Position numbers and translations under genes: made by a program | From: Micavibrio sp. | GTDB taxonomy: Bacteria > Pseudomonadota > Alphaproteobacteria > Micavibrionales > Micavibrionaceae | Reading direction: 5' to 3' | DNA: 33,406 bases | Assembly (NCBI GenBank): GCA_019634145.1 | Contig: JAHQVU010000075.1 | Location: forward strand, 1-33,406 | Shown here: positions 24,724 to 30,764 of the stretch, one piece after another | Numbering within the stretch: the first letter of the stretch is position 1 | Layout: every line of letters starts with the position of its first letter | The notes under the pieces: model-generated | What the model saw: only the letters and a program-made list of their open reading frames with translations | The model's database searches: none | Told to the model about the DNA's origin: nothing

Positions 24724-26670
24724 ATGAAAACATATAAACCACATCAAAAAATTATTGAAAATATAAATGTCTCCGAAGACCAGTATGAGGCAATGTATAA
24801 AGGCTCTACCGAGCAACCAGATGTCTTTTGGGCTGTACAATCCCAACGACTCGATTGGTTTAAAAACCCCACAATCATCAAAAACACCTTCTTCGGGACA
24901 AAAGATGACCCAAATGTATCAATCAAATGGTTTGAAGACGGTATTTTGAATGCGTCATACAATTGTATAGATCGCCATTTACCGGAAAAAGAAAATGACA
25001 CAGCACTCATTTTTGAGGGCGATGATCCGAGTGACACTTATAAAGTGACCTATGGCGAACTCCTTAAAAAAGTTTCTAAACTTGCAAATGCCATGAAAAG
25101 TCACGGCGTCGAAAAAGGCGACCGCGTAACCATATATATGCCTATGGTTTGTGAGGCCGTATATGCCATGCTCGCCTGCGCGCGGATTGGCGCAATTCAC
25201 TCTGTCGTATTCGGCGGCTTCTCGCCCGACGCACTGCGTGGACGCATAATCGATTGCAAATCCAAGTACATCATCACTGCCGATGAAGGAGTTCGCGCCA
25301 GCAAGAAAATTCCTCTTAAAGCCAATGTTGACAAGGCTATTGACGGTCTAAGCCCTACCGAAAAAGAAGGTATAAAAGCCCTCGTCCTTAAGCGCACAGG
25401 CGGCGACATTGACTGGGTCGAGGGGCGTGATATCTGGTGGCATGATGCCGTTGAACCAATGTCTGACATTTGCGAACCCGCACACATGAATGCAGAAGAC
25501 CCGCTTTTCATCCTATATACGTCCGGCTCAACCGGAAAACCAAAGGGCGTTTTGCATACAACAGGTGGTTATCTGCTTTACGCGTCCCTCACACACGAAA
25601 CAGTTTTTGATTATCATGATGGCGATATCTATTGGTGTACAGCCGATGTGGGCTGGGTGACAGGACACTCCTATATCGTTTATGGCCCCCTGACCAATGG
25701 CGCAATCTCTCTTGTATTTGAGGGCGTACCGACATATCCCGACGCCTCTCGCTTCTGGCAGGTGGTGCAAAAGCATAAAGTGAACCTTTTTTACACCGCG
25801 CCAACTGCAATTCGCTCTCTCCTTAAAGAAGGCGATGATAATGTCAAAAAATATGACCTTTCATCTTTACGCATTCTCGGCACGGTTGGCGAGCCAATCA
25901 ATTCAGAAGCTTGGCTTTGGTATTACAATGTTGTCGGCGGCGGACGATGCCCAATTGTCGATACATGGTGGCAAACCGAAACAGGCGGCCACATGGTCAC
26001 CCCCCTACCTTGCCATACCCTCAAACCAGGTACGGCGCAAAAACCATTCTTCGGCGTACAGCCCGCACTCGTCGACCACGACGGCGCATTGATCGAGGGC
26101 GAAGGCGAGGGCAATTTTGTCATGCTCGATTCATGGCCGGGCCAAATGCGCACTCTTTATGGCGATCATAAACGCTTTGTCGAAACCTATTTCTCGACCT
26201 TCCCGGGAATGTATTTCACGGGCGACGGTGCAAAGCGCGATGCCGACGGTGACTACCGCATTACAGGCCGCGTGGATGACGTGATCAATGTTTCAGGCCA
26301 CCGCATGGGCACTGCCGAGCTGGAAGAAGCGATTAACGAGCACGAAGCCGTCTCGGAAAGCGCCATTACCGGCTACCCTCATGATATCAAAGGGCAAGGC
26401 ATCTACAGCTATATCACCCTGCGCGAGGGCGTATCACCATCTGATGACATCAAAAACCAGATTAATGCGCATTTACGCGAAGTGATCGGCCCAATTGCTA
26501 AGCTGGACGTAATTCAGTGGGCACCCGCTTTGCCTAAAACCCGCTCTGGTAAGATCATGCGCCGAATCTTGCGCAAAATCGCCGCAGGCGAATATGACAG
26601 CCTAGGTGATGTTTCGACTCTCGCTGACCCGTCAGTGGTTGATAAACTCGTTGCCGAGCATAAAAAATAA
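24724..26670 (+). CDS. acs: Acetyl-CoA synthetase
   Basis: A 648-residue AMP-forming acetate:CoA ligase. The N-terminus ([23 protein letters not shown], then [22 protein letters not shown]) aligns by eye with E. coli Acs, fixing the start at 24724. Core motifs: [20 protein letters not shown] (P-loop), [12 protein letters not shown], the adenylate-binding [31 protein letters not shown], and the C-terminal [11 protein letters not shown] with the acetylation-target lysine K610. Length is normal. No Shine-Dalgarno is present before the ATG, and the promoter reading suggests a leaderless mRNA. It allows acetate assimilation and, by deacetylation of K610, is normally controlled by a sirtuin-type enzyme. 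Confidence 0.97.
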   Translation: MKTYKPHQKIIENINVSEDQYEAMYKGSTEQPDVFWAVQSQRLDWFKNPTIIKNTFFGTKDDPNVSIKWFEDGILNASYNCIDRHLPEKENDTALIFEGDDPSDTYKVTYGELLKKVSKLANAMKSHGVEKGDRVTIYMPMVCEAVYAMLACARIGAIHSVVFGGFSPDALRGRIIDCKSKYIITADEGVRASKKIPLKANVDKAIDGLSPTEKEGIKALVLKRTGGDIDWVEGRDIWWHDAVEPMSDICEPAHMNAEDPLFILYTSGSTGKPKGVLHTTGGYLLYASLTHETVFDYHDGDIYWCTADVGWVTGHSYIVYGPLTNGAISLVFEGVPTYPDASRFWQVVQKHKVNLFYTAPTAIRSLLKEGDDNVKKYDLSSLRILGTVGEPINSEAWLWYYNVVGGGRCPIVDTWWQTETGGHMVTPLPCHTLKPGTAQKPFFGVQPALVDHDGALIEGEGEGNFVMLDSWPGQMRTLYGDHKRFVETYFSTFPGMYFTGDGAKRDADGDYRITGRVDDVINVSGHRMGTAELEEAINEHEAVSESAITGYPHDIKGQGIYSYITLREGVSPSDDIKNQINAHLREVIGPIAKLDVIQWAPALPKTRSGKIMRRILRKIAAGEYDSLGDVSTLADPSVVDKLVAEHKK

Positions 26671-26680
26671 AAAGTAAAAT

Positions 26681-27261
26681 TTATGGGCGGAAATTTATAT
26701 CAAGGGATTCTGATAATACCCTAAGCCCGGCACGGTCAAACACCTGAATATATATGTTTTTACGTATAACCCCATCCTCGGACAGGCGTTTATAAAAGGA
26801 TTTTTGATCCCATTTGCGTTCAAACGCGCTGCTGCTATATTGGAGATTAATCTCACACCCGTTAAAGGATAAAAGCTCGGCAATTTTTAGCGGAACATCA
26901 CGAAAATCCCATTCACAGCTATAATATTCAGGCAAAGAGCGCCCACCTCGCATCTTTACAGCAACTTTTTCATCAAAAGACGCTCCATTCCCTACTTGAA
27001 CCACAAAATACTTTGATAAAACCTCACTATAGTCGCTTGGGTTAAGAATAATACATCCAGCGAAAATTGTTCGGCTTTTCCAAAGGTGGGTTTAAAACCA
27101 GTTCAGGCTTTTCAACCAATTCGGCAGGGAAAATTTGGTCATAAAAATAAGTGAAGACCGCGCCAAGCATGCCCCCAATACATCAATAAAACATCACGGG
27201 GAAAGCGCGTTTTCTTTGCGCCCTCGACTTGTTCTGTCTTTGTATTTTCTTGATCTGTCAC
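26681..27261 (-). pseudogene. Frameshifted gene for a single-pass membrane or envelope protein of unknown function
   Basis: Three minus-strand frames join into one plausible protein if one base is skipped twice. Segment 1 starts GTG at 27261 (VTDQENTKTEQVEGAKKTRF ... DVLLMY). Segment 2 continues GGMLGAVFTYFYDQIFPAELVEKPEL to KPNN. Segment 3 continues FAGCIILNPSDYSEVLSKYFVVQVGNG to the stop at 26681 (ends LDINFRP). The skipped bases are a T near 27177 and a T in the run at 27063-27066. The reconstruction is 192 residues with one transmembrane helix. Only the last 107 residues remain as an intact frame. Either it is a decayed gene or the assembly has two indels in T runs. I do not recognise the family. 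It is convergent with acs. Confidence 0.55.
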
Positions 27262-27285
27262 TTTTACGCAGTAACCTTATATTCT

Positions 27286-27603
27286 TTAAAGCATGCCCAC
27301 CGCAGCTTTATAGAGATCGAGAAGCTCTTCTTCTTCACGGCGCTTTTCACCGTCTTTCTTACGTAGGGCAACAACTTTGCGAAGGGTTTTCACATCAAAA
27401 CCAACGCCTTTGGCCTCGGCATAGACTTCTTTTTTGTCTTCGGACAACGCAGAGATTTCCTCTTCCAAGCGTTCTACACGTTCGATAAAGCTTAAAAGGC
27501 GAGCGCCACCAACCCCACCAACATCTTTTGGCTCAACAGCAGATTGCTCCTGATTTGCTTCATCTTGTTCATAGGATTTAAAATCGGCGACATTGTCGGA
27601 CAT
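27286..27603 (-). CDS. gapR: GapR-type nucleoid-associated protein (DUF2312)
   Basis: A 105-residue DNA-binding protein. The C-terminal 70 residues (LLSFIERVERLEEEISALSEDKKEVYAEAKGVGFDVKTLRKVVALRKKD ...) match the DUF2312 family, whose Caulobacter member GapR binds overtwisted DNA ahead of replication and transcription as a coiled-coil clamp. The N-terminal 35 residues are acidic and variable, as in the family. AAGGAG precedes the ATG at 27603. The family is nearly confined to alphaproteobacteria, so it is also a taxonomic marker. It has its own likely promoter and lies just upstream of the frameshifted gene. Confidence 0.92.
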   Translation of the reverse strand: MSDNVADFKSYEQDEANQEQSAVEPKDVGGVGGARLLSFIERVERLEEEISALSEDKKEVYAEAKGVGFDVKTLRKVVALRKKDGEKRREEEELLDLYKAAVGML

Positions 27604-27653
27604 GGCAAAAAGCTCCTTGCTTGGCTGTAAATGGTAATGATTCGGATAAAGGA

Positions 27654-27681
27654 ATTGTACAGATCGATTGCGCGCTGTGAA
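27654..27681 (-). promoter_or_regulatory. Putative gapR promoter
   Basis: Minus strand TTCACA (27681-27676), a 16-base spacer, TACAAT (27659-27654), about 50 bases before the gapR ATG. Just upstream (about 27695-27722) an imperfect GCGCG hairpin lies between the DotI-like stop and this promoter and may attenuate read-through. Confidence 0.4.
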
Positions 27682-27729
27682 GTGTTTTTTAAAATATACG
27701 CGCTATCTTTTACCGCGCATGAATATTGA

Positions 27730-28428
27730 TCAGCCCTTGTCCTGATTTTTTAGAGGGGTAGCAGGCTTAATTTCCCACGTTTCAATCAATATCCCATGGT
27801 CGTTACCGCTATCTTTCACCCGTCCCACCTGAAGACGCACAGTAAATCTCTGGTTTGTCGCATCCGCACCCTTTTTGTAATCCAGATCGCGCGGCAAATA
27901 GCTGATCGTAACTGGTACATCCAGAACCCAACGATAGCGCCCCTCCAAAACTTGAGAATTCAGGATGATCGGTGTTTCTTCAACGAAACTACGGATCGTA
28001 TAATGTCCGCTTTTCATGATATTGGGGATATTACGCTTTTCCAAAAATTCCGCATACAGCGTTTTTGCACCCTGATCGAAAAACTTTTGATGCTCTTCTA
28101 GCTCCTTTTGATATTCAACGTCTGTAAAAGCCAATATTTGCGATGTCAAAATCGCCATAATTTCAGCCAATTGCGCGGGTTGACGGTGAGGAAATTCCAG
28201 AGGACTTTCATTCTCCGGCAATTTCGCGCTCAACGCTTCCTGAACGGTTATGGGTTTTTCAGGCGGCGGCGCCTCAGCAAAAGGCGCGCGAAGGGTTTGA
28301 TAAATATTGGACTCTTTTTTACCGAGTGAAGGAAAGAAGAACTCAAACAGGCCGGCATGCGCAGCAGTAGAACTGCCAACCATTCCAAATACCGCAAGGG
28401 CAACCAATATCCATTTAGTTTTAATCAT
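27730..28428 (-). CDS. DotI/IcmL-like periplasmic protein
   Basis: A 232-residue protein with a cleavable signal peptide (MIKTKWILVALAVFGMVGSSTAAHA). After a proline-rich stretch (EAPPPEKPITV) the C-terminal 140 residues resemble the periplasmic domain of DotI/IcmL, the VirB8-like component of type IVB secretion and IncI-type conjugation machines: ILAFTDVEYQKELEEHQKFFDQGAKTLYAEFLEK, then ILNSQVLEGRYRWVLDVPVTISYL and FTVRLQVGRVKD. True DotI proteins have an uncleaved N-terminal membrane anchor, and here the anchor looks processed. No other dot/icm genes are in the window. The assignment is by pattern recognition and should be treated as probable. Confidence 0.6.
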   Translation of the reverse strand: MIKTKWILVALAVFGMVGSSTAAHAGLFEFFFPSLGKKESNIYQTLRAPFAEAPPPEKPITVQEALSAKLPENESPLEFPHRQPAQLAEIMAILTSQILAFTDVEYQKELEEHQKFFDQGAKTLYAEFLEKRNIPNIMKSGHYTIRSFVEETPIILNSQVLEGRYRWVLDVPVTISYLPRDLDYKKGADATNQRFTVRLQVGRVKDSGNDHGILIETWEIKPATPLKNQDKG

Positions 28429-28479
28429 TACAACTCAATTCCCAAACACCATATTTATACATTGCATAGTGCATTATTA

Positions 28480-29070
28480 CTAGGCAGCTTTCTTAAAGCG
28501 CCCCAAAAATTTCCCAATGGTCATTACATTTTCGATACGACGTCCGATAAACTCATCGAGATCAGCACCTTCTTCATTTAACCAGTAAAATGTTGAGGAA
28601 ATGATAATGCCGCTCAAAAGCCCGCGTTTGGTATAGCGATTATAGTCAGTGGCGTTATCACCCACCCAATCCCAGATCACATCAGCCGTTCCCCAAACCA
28701 TCTTTGCCCCAGCGGGTTTGCGCGTAGGCAGAAGAAAAGATTGCATCGATTGGCGAACTGCGTCCTTGTAAGGCGATAAAAATTCAAAACGCATGAGCAA
28801 GGCAATGCGTACCCGTTCGCGAACGGGCATATCATCCTTATTTATATCTTTAAGAGCCTCAATCATCTTACGATCCGCCAGACCGGAAAAATGCTTGCGC
28901 ACATCGCGCATCTCACGCGGAAAAACCGCACGCGCCATACCGCGGCTATGCCCGACCCTTTCGGCAGCAGAGCATACGCTAGCCCAGCCCCATCCATCAA
29001 AGGGAACATCCTCCGCAAAGGCCAGAACAATCTCGTCTTGGATACTCAAAATATCGTCTTTATCGGTCAT
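28480..29070 (-). CDS. coq9: COQ9 family ubiquinone biosynthesis protein
   Basis: A 196-residue soluble protein of the COQ9 family, which binds lipid or isoprenoid intermediates and assists COQ7-type hydroxylation in ubiquinone synthesis. The family look is clear: a TetR-like helical N-terminal half (VPFDGWGWASVCSAAERVGHSRGMARAVFP), then the characteristic C-terminal segment KMVWGTADVIWDWVGDNATDYNRYTKRGLLSGIIISSTFYWLNE with its tryptophans and amphipathic final helix. Length is normal for bacterial members. It is divergent from an ABC1/COQ8-type kinase gene 60 bases away, a functional match. No strong ribosome site was seen before the ATG. Confidence 0.9.
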   Translation of the reverse strand: MTDKDDILSIQDEIVLAFAEDVPFDGWGWASVCSAAERVGHSRGMARAVFPREMRDVRKHFSGLADRKMIEALKDINKDDMPVRERVRIALLMRFEFLSPYKDAVRQSMQSFLLPTRKPAGAKMVWGTADVIWDWVGDNATDYNRYTKRGLLSGIIISSTFYWLNEEGADLDEFIGRRIENVMTIGKFLGRFKKAA

Positions 29071-29092
29071 ATATTAATTATGGTGTTTTTCC

Positions 29093-29107
29093 ACTGGACT
29101 TTCCAGT
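29093..29107. repeat. Inverted repeat ACTGGA-CTT-TCCAGT between coq9 and the ABC1 kinase gene
   Basis: Perfect 6-base arms around 3 bases, centred in the 60-base divergent gap. The position suits an operator that could act on both genes. There is no direct evidence of binding. Confidence 0.4.
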
Positions 29108-29130
29108 CAAAACAGCCATTTATATTTATC

Positions 29131-30576
29131 ATGAGTGAAAGTGATACATTTAAAGAGAACGGTCTGGGCACTAAAATCAAACGCTATGGCAAGGTTTCCG
29201 GCACAATGGCAGGGCTGGCAAGCAAAATGGCCGGCGAAAAGTTTCTGGGCCTAAAGATCGAGCGCGAAGAGCACGCCCAACACCTTCTTATGGCGCTCGG
29301 CAACCTCAAAGGCCCGCTCATGAAAGTTGGGCAAATTCTGGCCACTATTCCAGAAGCGCTCCCCCCCGAATATGCACGCGCAATGCAGGAGCTTCAATCT
29401 AATGCCCCGCCAATGGGCTGGCCATTCGTACGCAGACGCATGAAAACTGAGCTGGGCGCAGACTGGGAAAGTAAGTTCGATCGCTTTGATCGAGAGGCCT
29501 GCGCCGCAGCATCACTCGGTCAGGTGCATAAAGCCATCGCAAATTCAAACACATTAAAGACTCCAATCGACTCTCCCCTTCAAAAAGAACCGGAAGCTCA
29601 GAATGGACGGCCTTGCAGCCCATTTATTGAAGAAGGCACACTTCTAGCCTGCAAGCTGCAGTATCCGGATATGAAAAGCGCAATTGAAACAGACCTCAAT
29701 CAATTACGCATTATTTTTAGCCTTTACGAGCGCTATGACCCATCAATAAAAACCAAGCATATTTATACCGAGCTGGCCGAGCGCCTATACGAAGAACTCG
29801 ATTATGAACGTGAAGCCAATCATTGCCGCCTCTATGAATATATGTTGCGCGATGAGCCGCGCGTTCACATTCCCCATGTAGTTCCAGAGCTCTCTAGCCC
29901 ACGCCTCTTAACCTCCACATGGCTTGATGGTCGCAGAATTACCGACTTTAAAGACGAAAGTGACGAGGTGCGCTCGGAATTAGCAATGAATATGTTCCGC
30001 GCATGGTATATCCCGCTTTATCATTATGGTGTCATACATGGCGACCCGCATCCCGGCAACTACACCGCAAGAGAAGATTTATCAATTAACCTGCTGGATT
30101 TTGGATGCGTGCGCGTATTTCCACCCGGCTTTGTGCGCGGTGTCATTGACCTATACCACGCCCTAGAAACCGGAAATAAAGACTTAGCCGTTCACTCCTA
30201 CGAAACATGGGGGTTTAAGGGGCTAAGCAATGAACAAATTGATACACTGAATATATGGGCGAGCTTTCTTTATGGCCCGATATTAGAAGATAAAACCCGT
30301 GTGATCGGCGAAACAAATGGCGCAATGTATGGCAAAGAAACGGCTGAAAAAGTCCATATGAAGCTCCGTGATCTGGCAAAAGAAAATGGCGGCGTCAGCG
30401 TACCCCGTGAATTCGTCTTCATGGATCGCGCCGCCCTTGGTCTGGGATCGGTCTTCATTACTTTAGGGGCGAAACTAAACTGGCACAGGATGTTTAACGA
30501 GCTGATCGCAGACTTCGACGAGAAAAAACTCGCAGAGAAACAATCTCAAGCCCTTAAAAAATTCAATCTAGACTAA
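29131..30576 (+). CDS. ABC1/COQ8 (UbiB-related) atypical kinase
   Basis: A 481-residue member of the ABC1/ADCK/UbiB family, protein-kinase-like ATPases needed for ubiquinone synthesis. Diagnostic KxGQ motif K65-V-G-Q68 in PLMKVGQILAT, alanine-rich nucleotide loop AAASLGQVH, β3-lysine in LLACKLQYPDM, catalytic HGDPHPGN (D305) and metal-binding LDFG (D323). A 33-residue polar insert (about 137-169) separates the A-rich loop from the lysine strand. It lacks the two C-terminal membrane helices of E. coli UbiB, so it is closer to COQ8/ADCK3 forms. The frame is open from 28891, but the earlier region overlaps coq9 on the other strand. ATG 29131 starts just before the conserved part. Confidence 0.9.
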   Translation: MSESDTFKENGLGTKIKRYGKVSGTMAGLASKMAGEKFLGLKIEREEHAQHLLMALGNLKGPLMKVGQILATIPEALPPEYARAMQELQSNAPPMGWPFVRRRMKTELGADWESKFDRFDREACAAASLGQVHKAIANSNTLKTPIDSPLQKEPEAQNGRPCSPFIEEGTLLACKLQYPDMKSAIETDLNQLRIIFSLYERYDPSIKTKHIYTELAERLYEELDYEREANHCRLYEYMLRDEPRVHIPHVVPELSSPRLLTSTWLDGRRITDFKDESDEVRSELAMNMFRAWYIPLYHYGVIHGDPHPGNYTAREDLSINLLDFGCVRVFPPGFVRGVIDLYHALETGNKDLAVHSYETWGFKGLSNEQIDTLNIWASFLYGPILEDKTRVIGETNGAMYGKETAEKVHMKLRDLAKENGGVSVPREFVFMDRAALGLGSVFITLGAKLNWHRMFNELIADFDEKKLAEKQSQALKKFNLD

Positions 30577-30600
30577 AAGATAATCACGAGCCATCTTTTT
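30575..30600 (+). terminator. Weak AT-rich hairpin with T run after the ABC1 kinase gene
   Basis: AAAAGAT (30575-30581) pairs with ATCTTTT (30593-30599), T run to 30600, 11-base loop. The stem is AT-rich, so termination would be weak. Confidence 0.3.
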
Positions 30601-30764
30601 GCGAATCAAAATAGATGCTTACAACATTTTAGTGTATGATGGATTTATCAGGAGCATTCGCTCGCACTGATTTCTATATTTTTTTGAATACTAACACTTT
30701 GTAAACACTTCTCCCCTAAAATGGAGAGTGGGAAATTACTATTTAGTTTGTGGGAGCTAATACA

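Noticed and set aside
28891-29130. 80-residue N-terminal extension of the ABC1 kinase
   Set aside because: It lies antisense to coq9, has low-complexity shadow-like sequence and no family similarity; ATG 29131 is better.
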